Shown piece by piece: positions 7,903 through 15,849 of a stretch of DNA of 19,493 bases (position 1 is the stretch's first letter; the number at the start of each line of letters is the position of its first letter). Under the pieces are notes generated by a model. The model saw nothing but the letters and a program-made list of their open reading frames with translations, was not told the DNA's origin and made no database searches. Origin of the DNA: an uncultured Neomegalonema sp. Its GTDB lineage: Bacteria; Pseudomonadota; Alphaproteobacteria; Rhodobacterales; Rhodobacteraceae. The stretch spans positions 1-19,493 of the forward strand of contig CALGNW010000143.1 in assembly GCA_937958345.1 (NCBI GenBank), in the 5' to 3' direction. A program made the translations under genes and the position numbers.

Positions 7903-9133
7903 TCTCTACCTCCCCACCTCGGCGGACATGCCACGTCTGAATTCCGTTGTTGTGATAGATAGACTCCGTCCCGCGAACCGCGCGCAACGCGTCCTTCGTC
8001 GGCTGAACATTGCCGTCTGAATCAATTGCGCGTGACTGCAGCAACAGCTCACCGCCATCCCAGTCAAATTCGTGGTAAAAACGGTGCAGCGCCTTTCCGT
8101 GGCTCGGCCCATCCAAACGCGCCGTCACCCAGTTCCGGCCTCCGTCCGTCGAAACATCAACCCGCTTGATCGTGCCGCGACCTGACCATGCAAGGCCGCT
8201 GAGAACCGTATGTCCCTTCCCATGCGTGACCGGCGCTTGAGGGCTGGGGTTCGTGATAACGGACTTCACATCCATCTCCCACGTAAACCGGCGTGCCTTT
8301 CCGTCAGCCATCAGGTCCGTATATTTCGAAGTCTCCTCGCGGTGATGCCAAGGCATGTCGCCAACTTCCAAACGGCGCAGCCACTTGACCCACATATTGC
8401 CCTCCCAACCGGGAACGACGAGGCGTAGTGGATAGCCCTGTTCGGGGCGCAGGGCCTCGCCATTCATGGCGAATGCGATCATGCAATCATCCAGCGCCTT
8501 TTCCATCGGGATAGAACGGGTCATCGCCGCCGCGTCCGCTCCCTCCGGCATGACCCATTTTCCGGTCGCCTTTACACCGGCTTCGGCCAACACGGTCCGC
8601 AGGGAAACGCCCGTGTACATCACGCAATGCACCATCCCGTGCGTAAACTGACAGCCATTCAGCTGCGCACCGCGCCACTCCATTCCGCTATTGGCAGCAC
8701 ATTCCAGAAAGTAAATTTTATTTTCGCGCGGAAACCGCTGTAGATCCTCCATTGTGAAGACCAACGGTTTATCGACCAGCCCGTTGACCATCAGACGGTG
8801 TTTTGCAGGGTCAACATCTGCGACGCCGGAATGGTGACGCTCAAAGCAAAGGCCGTTCGGAGTAATGATCCCTTCCAGCCGATGCAGAGGAGTAAAGTTG
8901 ATTGACGAGGTTGTATCTGCGGTTAGCCATTCGACATTGCGCCGCACAGTATCCGCTTCGTGCTGCGACGGCATACCATAGGGCGCGGCATCCACCGGCG
9001 AACCCAGTTCCTGATTCCAAGGCTGGATTTCAGTGATTGCCGGATCACTTGCGCGTGACGGCGAGGCCAGCAGGCTTCCGGCGGTTGCGGCCGCCCCGGT
9101 TATGAGAGAGCGGCGACTCAACGTGTCATCCAT
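7886..9133 (-). CDS. soxC: SoxC, molybdenum subunit of sulfane dehydrogenase
   Basis: Sulfite-oxidase-fold molybdoenzyme of 415 residues that works with SoxD in the periplasm. A twin-arginine signal (SRRSLITGAAATAG, Arg7-Arg8) fits export of a folded cofactor protein. The probable Mo-ligating Cys is Cys145 in LECAANSGMEW, the SoxC version of the sulfite oxidase motif. The Mo-cofactor dimerisation domain follows (DVKSVITNPSP, then VDVSTDGGRNWVTARLD). The ATG at 9133, with GGAGG ten bases before it, was chosen over an in-frame TTG at 9145. It lies 51 bp after soxB. With SoxCD present, thiosulfate is expected to be oxidised fully to sulfate rather than stored as sulfur globules. Confidence 0.96.
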   Translation of the reverse strand: MDDTLSRRSLITGAAATAGSLLASPSRASDPAITEIQPWNQELGSPVDAAPYGMPSQHEADTVRRNVEWLTADTTSSINFTPLHRLEGIITPNGLCFERHHSGVADVDPAKHRLMVNGLVDKPLVFTMEDLQRFPRENKIYFLECAANSGMEWRGAQLNGCQFTHGMVHCVMYTGVSLRTVLAEAGVKATGKWVMPEGADAAAMTRSIPMEKALDDCMIAFAMNGEALRPEQGYPLRLVVPGWEGNMWVKWLRRLEVGDMPWHHREETSKYTDLMADGKARRFTWEMDVKSVITNPSPQAPVTHGKGHTVLSGLAWSGRGTIKRVDVSTDGGRNWVTARLDGPSHGKALHRFYHEFDWDGGELLLQSRAIDSDGNVQPTKDALRAVRGTESIYHNNGIQTWHVRRGGEVENVEVG

Positions 9134-9184
9134 TACGGCCTCCAACTGTGAAATACAAACAAACTACGCCTCAGGAACTGCGGA

Positions 9185-10867
9185 TCACCGAACCACTTTG
9201 ATCGCGCTGTTTACGTCGGGAGAGACGGTTCCGACATCTTTTAAATGCGCTTCGACCACATCCCAGATCGGCGGACCCTCGGTATTCTCATTGACACTCG
9301 CCCACCCCGCCACGGTGTATTCCCGACTTGGGTCTATCGGTTTTCCCGATGCCAAAAGCGTCATCTCAGAAATTCGTTCACCGGCGGCTGCGTTGACGTC
9401 AATGCGATAGCCCATACCCCCGACACGAACCATGTCGCCGCCCTGTTGATAATAAGGATCGGGATTAAAAAGATTGTCGCAAACATCTTCGAGAATGACC
9501 TTCAGAAATTCGCCTGTCATCTGACTGCGGTACGCGGCGGGATAAGTCATGGCCGTCGCATTGTGCAGATCCTCGACGGTAATATTCTCGCCGCCGATAA
9601 GACTCGGTCCCCACCGGAACCCCGGTGACAACGCTATCTCGGCATCGCGTTGCGATATCAGCGCATCACAGATCATATCGTCCCACGTGCCATTAAAGTT
9701 TCCGCGGCGGTAGAGCGTTCCGTCCGTCTTGCCGACCACACGGGAAAGCTCGTCGGCATAGGGTGCGCGCACTTCGTCGATCAATGCGGCGACATCGGCA
9801 TCCGGCGTGATGACATCCGAGAACACAGGGATCAGGCGATAGCCGTAAGCTTTGACCTTACCGCCCTGAACATCCAAATCCAGCCGCGACACAAACTTGC
9901 CGTTTGATCCGGAGGCAATCAGCAACGTCTCGCCCACCTGAACCGGCTCGGGCAAGGCGTCATGCGTATGGCCGGTCAGGATAACATCAATCCCCTTCAC
10001 ACGACCCGCGAGTTTGCGGTCAACGTCAAAGCCATTGTGTGAAAGCAATACGATCAGATCTGCGCCTTGTTCGCGCGCCTCGTCTACGATTTCCTGAACA
10101 CGCTTTTCACGGATACCAAAGCTCAGATCAGGGAACATCCACCCGGGATTGGCAATCGGCATGTATGGAAACGCCTGACCGATAACCGCAATCTGAACAC
10201 CGTTTTTCTCAAACATTTTCATGGGTTCAAAGGCTGGCTCGTCCCATTCTTTATCGTAGATATTCGCACCCAGAAACGGAAAGGGCAAATCCTCGATCAC
10301 ATCGCGTATATAATCGCCACCATAAGTAAACTCCCAATGCGACGTCATCGCATCAGGCTCGAGGGCATTCATAACTCTAATCATGTCCTGCCCCCTGGTT
10401 TGGTTCGCCGTATAGCTCCCCTGCCAGGTATCCCCACCGTCAAGCAATAAGGCATAGGGGCGATCAGCCCGGATACGTTTGAGTACCGAGGCCAGTCGAT
10501 CAATCCCGCCCATACGGCCATAGTCATTTGCCAAAGCCGCGAAATCCTGCGACGTTAGCGCATACGCGTGCGGGCTGCCCGCCTCCAGATTAAACATCTT
10601 CAGAAAATCTTCGCCCGTCACATGAGGCGGTTTTCCGGCGGCTTCGCCCACTCCGATATTTACAGATGGTTCGCGAAAATAGACCGGCTTCAACTGCGCA
10701 TGGATATCGGTAATATGCATCAAGGTCACATTGCCTACACCGGCCATGTCTATCAGCGCATCTTCCGAAATCGCTTGTTGCGCCGCTGCCCGCGACCACC
10801 CGCCACCAAAGCCGGTCAAGGCTGTGGCCGCTACAGAAGCCTGCAAAAACTCTCGCCGTGAAATCAT
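9185..10867 (-). CDS. soxB: SoxB, dimanganese thiosulfohydrolase
   Basis: Hydrolyses the terminal sulfone from SoxY-bound thiosulfonate, releasing sulfate. The protein has 560 residues with a Tat signal (SRREFLQASVAATA). The metallophosphoesterase/5'-nucleotidase fold is shown by TDIHAQ (Asp54, His56), DGGDTWQG (Asp143, Asp146), SHNG (276-279) and GHTHD (299-303). TSHWEFTYG near 175-183 replaces the GNHEF of ordinary nucleotidases, which is typical of SoxB. The C-terminal 5'-nucleotidase domain is complete. The ATG has GGAG upstream. The 88-bp gap to soxZ contains a strong hairpin, so soxBCD may be expressed at a different level from soxYZ. Confidence 0.97.
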   Translation of the reverse strand: MISRREFLQASVAATALTGFGGGWSRAAAQQAISEDALIDMAGVGNVTLMHITDIHAQLKPVYFREPSVNIGVGEAAGKPPHVTGEDFLKMFNLEAGSPHAYALTSQDFAALANDYGRMGGIDRLASVLKRIRADRPYALLLDGGDTWQGSYTANQTRGQDMIRVMNALEPDAMTSHWEFTYGGDYIRDVIEDLPFPFLGANIYDKEWDEPAFEPMKMFEKNGVQIAVIGQAFPYMPIANPGWMFPDLSFGIREKRVQEIVDEAREQGADLIVLLSHNGFDVDRKLAGRVKGIDVILTGHTHDALPEPVQVGETLLIASGSNGKFVSRLDLDVQGGKVKAYGYRLIPVFSDVITPDADVAALIDEVRAPYADELSRVVGKTDGTLYRRGNFNGTWDDMICDALISQRDAEIALSPGFRWGPSLIGGENITVEDLHNATAMTYPAAYRSQMTGEFLKVILEDVCDNLFNPDPYYQQGGDMVRVGGMGYRIDVNAAAGERISEMTLLASGKPIDPSREYTVAGWASVNENTEGPPIWDVVEAHLKDVGTVSPDVNSAIKVVR

Positions 10868-10926
10868 GGCATAGCTCCGCTGCGGCGCTAAATGCGCGTT
10901 TAAATCAGGAGTGAAGATTGAAATAA

Positions 10927-10946
10927 CCCCGCATCAAAATGCGGGG
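10927..10946 (-). terminator. intercistronic hairpin between soxZ and soxB
   Basis: Perfect 8-bp GC-rich arms CCCCGCAT (10927-10934) and ATGCGGGG (10939-10946) enclose a four-base loop, nine bases after the soxZ stop. On the minus-strand transcript the stem is followed by TTATTTC, a weak T-rich tail. This could be a partial terminator or a 3'-end stabiliser that raises soxYZ over soxBCD. Confidence 0.55.
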
Positions 10947-10955
10947 AGTATTCGG

Positions 10956-11285
10956 TCAGCCGACTTTGATTTTCTTCTCGATTTCAAAGTCGCCGTCATT
11001 GTCGGTTTTCCAAAGGAAGGAAACCGTACCGGACTCGGGCACTTTGAGAGTGAACTCGATATAAGGGTTCGTCGAAACCGCAGGGTCGACATCAACCTCA
11101 AAAAGCGTCTCGCCGTTAAAGCTGGCCGAGAAGTAATTCACGATATCCTGCGGGATAACCTCGCCGGTTTTCTTGTCCTTGCGCTGCCCCGACTCCATCG
11201 GGTGAGCAAGCAACGTTTTGATCGTTACGATCTCACCGGCCTCGGCTTTTTTCGGTACTTTCACACGGGGTTTGATCTTCGCCAT
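10956..11285 (-). CDS. soxZ: SoxZ, sulfur carrier partner subunit
   Basis: A 109-residue Ig-like beta protein that pairs with SoxY to form the sulfur-carrying complex. The sequence starts MAKIKPRVKVPKKAEAGEIVTIKTLLAHPMESG, the standard SoxZ opening, and continues through IVNYFSASFNGE and ISLE-like strands to FEIEKKIKVG. It has no signal peptide, as usual; SoxZ is carried out with SoxY by the Tat system. The ATG at 11285 with GGAGG upstream was preferred over upstream codons that lie inside soxY. It starts five bases after the soxY stop. Confidence 0.96.
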   Translation of the reverse strand: MAKIKPRVKVPKKAEAGEIVTIKTLLAHPMESGQRKDKKTGEVIPQDIVNYFSASFNGETLFEVDVDPAVSTNPYIEFTLKVPESGTVSFLWKTDNDGDFEIEKKIKVG

Positions 11286-11289
11286 ATCC

Positions 11290-11742
11290 TTAGCCTCCAC
11301 ATCCGCCGATTGTGACCTTGATCGCGCGCGTCGCACGATGGATCGATCCATCCTTCATCCGAGCAAGCGCAACGACATCTTGCGTCTTTGCGAGGCGGAT
11401 ACGTGTCGATGCCCGGGCTTCGCCTGACAGCGCGCTGAAACGGAATGTTGCAACACCGGGGTTCGGATTGCCGCTCGCCAGAACGAGGATTTCCTCGACC
11501 ATGTCATCGCCCTCCATCGCACTTTCGACCGAAACTTCGATGGGAACCGAATTGCCGTTCTCGGCAATCTCCGGCGCATCAATTTCGATCCGCATCTCAC
11601 TGGGCTCAATACCACCGACAAATGAGGCGACTGCCTCTTCTGTGGTCATTTCCTTGGCGAAAGCAGAAAGGCCGAACGATACGCTCGCCACACCTGCCGC
11701 ACCGAACATCAGCGCATTCCGTCGCGTGATCTCGATTGTCAT
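11290..11742 (-). CDS. soxY: SoxY, covalent sulfur carrier
   Basis: A 150-residue periplasmic protein that carries thiosulfate-derived intermediates on a single C-terminal cysteine. The C-terminal swinging arm GGCGG (Cys148) is exact. A Tat signal (ITRRNALMFGAAGVASVSFG) exports it together with SoxZ. The body is an Ig-like sandwich (ENGNSVPIEVSVES, ATFRFSALSGEARASTRIRLAKTQDVVALA). The ATG at 11742 was chosen over an in-frame TTG at 11757 because GGGAGGA lies just upstream. The 78-bp gap before it is AT-rich, unlike the other spacers in the run, and may hold an internal promoter. Confidence 0.97.
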   Translation of the reverse strand: MTIEITRRNALMFGAAGVASVSFGLSAFAKEMTTEEAVASFVGGIEPSEMRIEIDAPEIAENGNSVPIEVSVESAMEGDDMVEEILVLASGNPNPGVATFRFSALSGEARASTRIRLAKTQDVVALARMKDGSIHRATRAIKVTIGGCGG

Positions 11743-11820
11743 CCGATCCTCCCTCAAGTCCTGTTTCTCAGGAACACATTCAAATAAATAAATACACGGA
11801 AATTTGTGAAATGCAAGCCG
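11743..11820 (-). promoter_or_regulatory. AT-rich soxT-soxY spacer, possible internal promoter
   Basis: This spacer includes an AT-rich block at about 11777-11795. On the minus strand it contains ATTT-N8-GAAT (11778-11793), one mismatch from the ATTC-N8-GAAT form found between soxS and soxX. It would suit a SoxR-controlled internal promoter for soxYZ. The match is degenerate in AT-rich DNA and could be chance. Confidence 0.3.
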
Positions 11821-12885
11821 TCATCGCCAACGCAGCCGCTCTAACAACGGCCCGACCACACTGCCATTCACCAGCCATTGCAGACCGCACCAAGCCCCGG
11901 CGATCATGGATAAAATCGCGAACGGCGCACTAACCGCCATCACCGACGCCGCCGACAATCCTTGGCCGACGGTACAACCCATCGAAAAGACACCGCCGGT
12001 TCCCATCAGAGCCGCGCCCAGAATCTGGCGCTTGAGTGTGCGCGCATCGTCGCACGCCTCCCAGCGAAACTCGCGCTTCCACAGCGCGCCGATCAACGAA
12101 CCGATCAGGACACCGAAAACGCCAGCCGCGCCAAAGCGCAGCGCGGTCCCGCTCGATGTCATCAGAAAAATCATCGAATCCCCGACCGGACGCACAAAGC
12201 TGTAACTTCGGATCACCGTCTCGCCGAAATTCACATCATGCCGCCATGCCGTCGCGGCCCAGCCGGCAACGATAACAAGACCCACGGCGCAACCCCACAT
12301 CAACGCCGACGTATCGCGGCGCAGACGCACGGCCATGGCGAACAGAAGGATCAACCCGGCAGAAACGGATACAATCCCCGCAGGAATTCCCGATATGCCC
12401 GCGACGATATGGGCCAATCCTGTCTCGCTGGCGGGGCTCGGTGTCTCGCCGATATAACGCGCCCGCAGCACGCCAATCGCTCCGCTACTGGCAACATATC
12501 CGGTAATGCCGATGATAAGCGCCACCACCAGTCCGCTCAGGTCACCGCCACCAAGCCGCGCCAACGCGCCAAAGCCGCATGTTCCGACCAGTGCCATTCC
12601 GACACCGAACGCAAACCCGCCAAGCACCGTCGACAGCAGCGGTACGAGGTTGCTGAGGTAGAACACCCGGGAGACCGGCAGGAAATTCAAAAAACCCAAC
12701 AGCGCTGTTCCGACAATCGCGACTGCGATTGCGAGGCCCCATGTCGCCAATCGCGCGGTTCCCGCACCAAAACTCGCGTCTTCAATCGCACCCAGACTGC
12801 AAAAACGGCCAACGCGCGCCGCCAACCCCAGAACGACGCCGCCAAGACAGCCGATCATTAAGGGCAGCCAATCGGCGGTTTCCAT
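11821..12885 (-). CDS. soxT: SoxT, YeeE/YedE-family sulfur compound transporter
   Basis: A polytopic inner-membrane protein of 354 residues with about nine to ten hydrophobic segments. YeeE-type conserved cysteines appear in GRFCSLGAIED (near residue 27), GTCGFGALARLGGGDLSG (near 100) and SMGCTVGQGLSA (near 305). E. coli YeeE imports thiosulfate by relaying it past such cysteines; SoxT proteins linked to soxR are thought to import a sulfur compound, perhaps the inducing signal. The ATG at 12885, with AGAGG upstream, was preferred to an in-frame start at 12918. It follows soxR by 47 bp, matching the soxR-soxT neighbourhood of other alphaproteobacteria. Confidence 0.9.
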   Translation of the reverse strand: METADWLPLMIGCLGGVVLGLAARVGRFCSLGAIEDASFGAGTARLATWGLAIAVAIVGTALLGFLNFLPVSRVFYLSNLVPLLSTVLGGFAFGVGMALVGTCGFGALARLGGGDLSGLVVALIIGITGYVASSGAIGVLRARYIGETPSPASETGLAHIVAGISGIPAGIVSVSAGLILLFAMAVRLRRDTSALMWGCAVGLVIVAGWAATAWRHDVNFGETVIRSYSFVRPVGDSMIFLMTSSGTALRFGAAGVFGVLIGSLIGALWKREFRWEACDDARTLKRQILGAALMGTGGVFSMGCTVGQGLSAASVMAVSAPFAILSMIAGAWCGLQWLVNGSVVGPLLERLRWR

Positions 12886-12932
12886 CAGAACCTCTTGTCT
12901 ACAGCAGCGTGCGAACAAGCGTTCTGCACGTA

Positions 12933-13268
12933 TTACTTTTCGATCTCGCAGAACATCTCGTGCAGCGCGGATACAACCTGCGCGACACGCGGATCAGCAA
13001 TCTTATAGTAGATAGCCTTTCCCTCTCGCCGCGCAGTCACCAGTCCATCACTGCGCAGCCGCATTAACTGTTGCGATACGGCGGGCTGGCGCATTGACAG
13101 CAATGCTTCGAATTCTGTGACCGTTTTTTCTCCGCTCACCAGATGGCACAGCATCATCAACCGGCCTTCATGGGCGAGCGCCTTCAAAAACCCGGTCGCT
13201 TCGCAAACCTGCTCCATCATGGAATCCATCTCGTCGGGCGCGAGATTGTTCAGGTCGGCTATCGTCAT
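12933..13268 (-). CDS. soxR: SoxR, ArsR-family persulfide-responsive repressor
   Basis: A 111-residue winged-helix repressor. The DNA-recognition region is SMRQPAVSQQLMRLRSDGLVTARREGKAIYYKI. Starting at the ATG at 13268 (AAGGA eight bases upstream) puts cysteines at 22, 41 and 107. Cys41 and Cys107 are the positions that form the polysulfide bridge in the related sensor SqrR, and this supports the start over the in-frame codons at 13283 and 13304. Reactive sulfur species should release it from DNA and switch on the sox genes. It sits inside the operon it probably controls, between fccB and soxT, rather than divergent next to soxS. A perfect palindrome lies just upstream. Confidence 0.93.
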   Translation of the reverse strand: MTIADLNNLAPDEMDSMMEQVCEATGFLKALAHEGRLMMLCHLVSGEKTVTEFEALLSMRQPAVSQQLMRLRSDGLVTARREGKAIYYKIADPRVAQVVSALHEMFCEIEK

Positions 13269-13290
13269 GGGCAGTTCCTTCATGCACGGC

Positions 13291-13316
13291 GGTAGAGGCA
13301 ACATGTAGCCTCTACC
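13291..13316. promoter_or_regulatory. perfect 9-8-9 inverted repeat upstream of soxR
   Basis: GGTAGAGGC (13291-13299) and GCCTCTACC (13308-13316) are perfect complements separated by eight bases, 22 bases before the chosen soxR start. It could be an operator for SoxR itself, since its spacer length equals that of the ATTC-N8-GAAT site, or an mRNA hairpin between fccB and soxR. No T-run follows on the minus strand, so a plain terminator is unlikely. Confidence 0.6.
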
Positions 13317-13346
13317 CAGCGCACATAACAGGGATTTTGCTTTTTT

Positions 13347-14615
13347 CTACCCCCAGGCGTCCCTTGAAATCGCCTCATACCATCCCACCGCCTCGGATGC
13401 TGTGGCCGCGCGGATATCCGCGCTTTCACCGACCTGCGAGATGAATCCTTCTGTCTTGGTGATTTTATCCTTGCCCGATTTGTAGTCGGCTCCGACTTTC
13501 ACCCCGTCATCTTCAGCCAACAGCGACCAGCACGTGTTGCGAAAGCGGGGCGGGAATGCCTTACCGACGCCCATCGCCGCTCTGACCTGATTCGCGACAA
13601 CTTTTGCTTGGCTGTTGGCCGAAAAACCTGACTTGGGCATATCGCCATTCGCACAGGCATCGCCCAGCACGTGCACGCCCTTCACCAGCGTTGACTCCAT
13701 CGTTACGGGGTCCACCGGCGCCCAGTCGCCGTCCCCGGTCAAACCGGAATCAATCGCGACTTTTCCTGCCTTTTGCGCCGGAATCATATTGATCACATCC
13801 CCCTCGAACGTCTCGTCGTCCAAAGTCGTAACCGTCATCGCTTTTGCATCAACCGAGGCGATCCCGCCGCCGGTGAACTCTGCGGGCACAAACTCGACCA
13901 TACCCGGAGTGTGCCGTTCCCACGCCTCCTGAAACAGCGCCATCTTAGAGTGCTTGTCCTTGGCATCGAGGATAAGGATTTTGCCGGACGGATTTTTCTG
14001 CTTCATAATCGAAGCCACCATCGAAACACGCTCGTACGGCCCCGGCGGACAGCGGAACGGATTGGGCGGCGGACAGATAATAAATGTCCCGCCCTCGGGC
14101 ATTGCTTCGACCTGCTTTTTCAAAAGTTGCGTTTGCGGACCGGCCTTGTACGCATGCGGAATTCTGGTCGCCGCGACGTGCTCGTCATATCCGTCATACA
14201 AATCGAATTTAAAGTCGATACCCGGTGCAACGACGACCCGGTCGGCAACGAGAGTCGATCCGTCCGCTAGGATCACTTTCCCGCTTTCAACGGCTTTCGC
14301 GCGCTGGTGAATAACGTCAACGCCGTGCGCACGCATCGCATCATAGCCATGGGACAGCTTATCCAAGTCCCAAAAACCGCCAAGGTAGAGATTGGAAAAA
14401 AAGCACGTCGTATGAAGCGGGTTTTGCTCGACGAGCGTAACATCAATGGCCCCGCCTGAGTCTTTAGCGGCGTATTTTGCGAGCGTTGCGCCCCCGGGAC
14501 CGCCGCCGACGACAATTAATTTTTGCGCGGCGGCACGGGCAACATTCGGCGCGAACAAAGTCACGGCTCCGGCTGCTGCAACGAGTTTACCAAGGTCTCT
14601 GCGTGTCGGCTGCAT
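13347..14615 (-). CDS. fccB: flavocytochrome c sulfide dehydrogenase flavoprotein (SoxF/FccB)
   Basis: FAD subunit of a periplasmic sulfide-oxidising flavocytochrome, 422 residues. A Tat signal (TRRDLGKLVAAAGAVTL) precedes the dinucleotide fold VVGGGPGG (35-42). Cys71 in TTCFFSN corresponds to the Cys that binds FAD covalently in the Allochromatium enzyme. The redox-active pair would be Cys189 (NPFRCPPGPYER) and Cys362 (RNTCWSLL). GDACANGDMPKSG near 319 is the second FAD motif, and the C-terminal FCSD domain ends GWYEAISRDAWG. The ATG at 14615 with GGGAG upstream was preferred to the ATG at 14630. It lies 17 bp after the hydrolase-cytochrome fusion, which takes the place of the usual cytochrome partner. 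Confidence 0.95.
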   Translation of the reverse strand: MQPTRRDLGKLVAAAGAVTLFAPNVARAAAQKLIVVGGGPGGATLAKYAAKDSGGAIDVTLVEQNPLHTTCFFSNLYLGGFWDLDKLSHGYDAMRAHGVDVIHQRAKAVESGKVILADGSTLVADRVVVAPGIDFKFDLYDGYDEHVAATRIPHAYKAGPQTQLLKKQVEAMPEGGTFIICPPPNPFRCPPGPYERVSMVASIMKQKNPSGKILILDAKDKHSKMALFQEAWERHTPGMVEFVPAEFTGGGIASVDAKAMTVTTLDDETFEGDVINMIPAQKAGKVAIDSGLTGDGDWAPVDPVTMESTLVKGVHVLGDACANGDMPKSGFSANSQAKVVANQVRAAMGVGKAFPPRFRNTCWSLLAEDDGVKVGADYKSGKDKITKTEGFISQVGESADIRAATASEAVGWYEAISRDAWG

Positions 14616-14632
14616 TATCTGTACTCCCATGA

Positions 14633-15787
14633 TTATTCAGCTATCTGCGCGGCAAAATAGGCCGCGACTGCAATGCGTTGCTCGTCATCCAGCGAGCGCG
14701 CCACGAGACTCATTGCCGAGTTTTCGCGCTCCCCATTCGCGTATTGGATCAATGCTAGGTGCGTGTACCACGCCTCCAACCCCGCAATGGGCGGCATGCC
14801 TTCGTCGGCATCCGCGTTATGGCACGAGGCGCACTCACTGCCGAGGTATTCACCATATTCAAGATCGGCCTGTGCATAGAGCTCGGCGTTTGCCATCTCC
14901 AAATCGTCGGCATCGACCTCGACGGTTAACTCGGAAAAAAATTCCGAAATCAATGTCGCCGCATCTTCGGCGTAGAAATCCAGAAACATGTGACCGGCCC
15001 CGTCGACCAATTCAAAACGCAGACGGTCGCTTCGCATCGGAATGAAGATTGCCGGAACTTCGGGAACGGTTGTATCTTTGCTGCCGGCGATCACCAGAAC
15101 CGGCACGTCAATATCGGGCGTGTATGTCTCCGCCCCTGTCGGCTGTTCCGGGTGATACGAAGCGTGACTCTCCGCTGTCGCCTCGGTCGGACCGCAGTAA
15201 AGGAAAGATGCCGTTTTGACGTAGGTCAGATCTGTACCATCGGTGGTCTGCATCACGATGCCCTCAAGCGTCGGTGATCTTTTATACGCCCGCTCGGCTC
15301 CGTTTGCGGTCGCCGGTGCAATCAAGACAACGGCAGAAAGACGCTCATCCTTTGCCGCTACCCGCGCCACCTGCTTGCCACCGCGGCTATGACCAATCAC
15401 AGCCAACCGGTCGTGGCCTCGCGTTTTCAGCCAGTCAATCCATGCGCTGATTTCCCCGTCCGCATCTTCGTCGCGATGCGTATGTCTGCGCTCACAATCA
15501 TACATTCCGCGCCGCGCGCTGACATCCAGAGAGAGCGTATGTGCAAGCGAAGACACGCCTTGCTCGGCCAGCGACTCCTGCAGCGCCTCGATCAGTTCCA
15601 TGTCCTTATGCGCCAGCGTCCCATGGGTGATAACGGCAACAGGCCCCGAGGCTTCTTCGGCCCGCACAAAGTCCGCAAGCAGCATCCGCCCCTCATGCTC
15701 CAAGGTCACTTCTTCCGCGGAGGCAAAGGTCGCAGCCGTTAGGAATGCAACACTACAAACATTTTGTGTGAAATACCGGCGCACGGG
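14633..15787 (-). CDS. alpha/beta hydrolase fused to FccA-like monohaem cytochrome c
   Basis: About 384 residues with two domains. A signal peptide (RRYFTQNVCSVAFLTAATFASA) supports periplasmic location. Residues about 28-290 are an alpha/beta hydrolase with ITHGT (oxyanion region), nucleophile elbow GHSRGG (Ser near 133), acid in GSKDTT (near 237) and His in GAGHMF (near 265), so the triad looks intact. Residues about 305-384 form a class I cytochrome c: CASCH near 319, PPIAG, then NGERENSAMS with a probable Met ligand, ending in AAYFAAQ, like monohaem FccA. It directly precedes fccB. The start is uncertain: GTG at 15787, with GGAG 11 bases upstream, gives a clean signal peptide; an in-frame TTG at 15823 would add 12 poor residues. 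The hydrolase substrate is unknown. Confidence 0.85.
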   Translation of the reverse strand, partial: PVRRYFTQNVCSVAFLTAATFASAEEVTLEHEGRMLLADFVRAEEASGPVAVITHGTLAHKDMELIEALQESLAEQGVSSLAHTLSLDVSARRGMYDCERRHTHRDEDADGEISAWIDWLKTRGHDRLAVIGHSRGGKQVARVAAKDERLSAVVLIAPATANGAERAYKRSPTLEGIVMQTTDGTDLTYVKTASFLYCGPTEATAESHASYHPEQPTGAETYTPDIDVPVLVIAGSKDTTVPEVPAIFIPMRSDRLRFELVDGAGHMFLDFYAEDAATLISEFFSELTVEVDADDLEMANAELYAQADLEYGEYLGSECASCHNADADEGMPPIAGLEAWYTHLALIQYANGERENSAMSLVARSLDDEQRIAVAAYFAAQIAE

Positions 15788-15849
15788 AAGGAAATCTCCA
15801 TTCAGTATCAAGCAGCTCCGCAAACCTGCGTGGCTGCATTCGACAAACC

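Noticed and set aside
11962..12861. 299-codon open frame on the plus strand
   Set aside because: It is the antisense of soxT, rich in Arg, Gln and His with no recognisable fold; the minus-strand YeeE family match, start and ribosome-binding site are clear.
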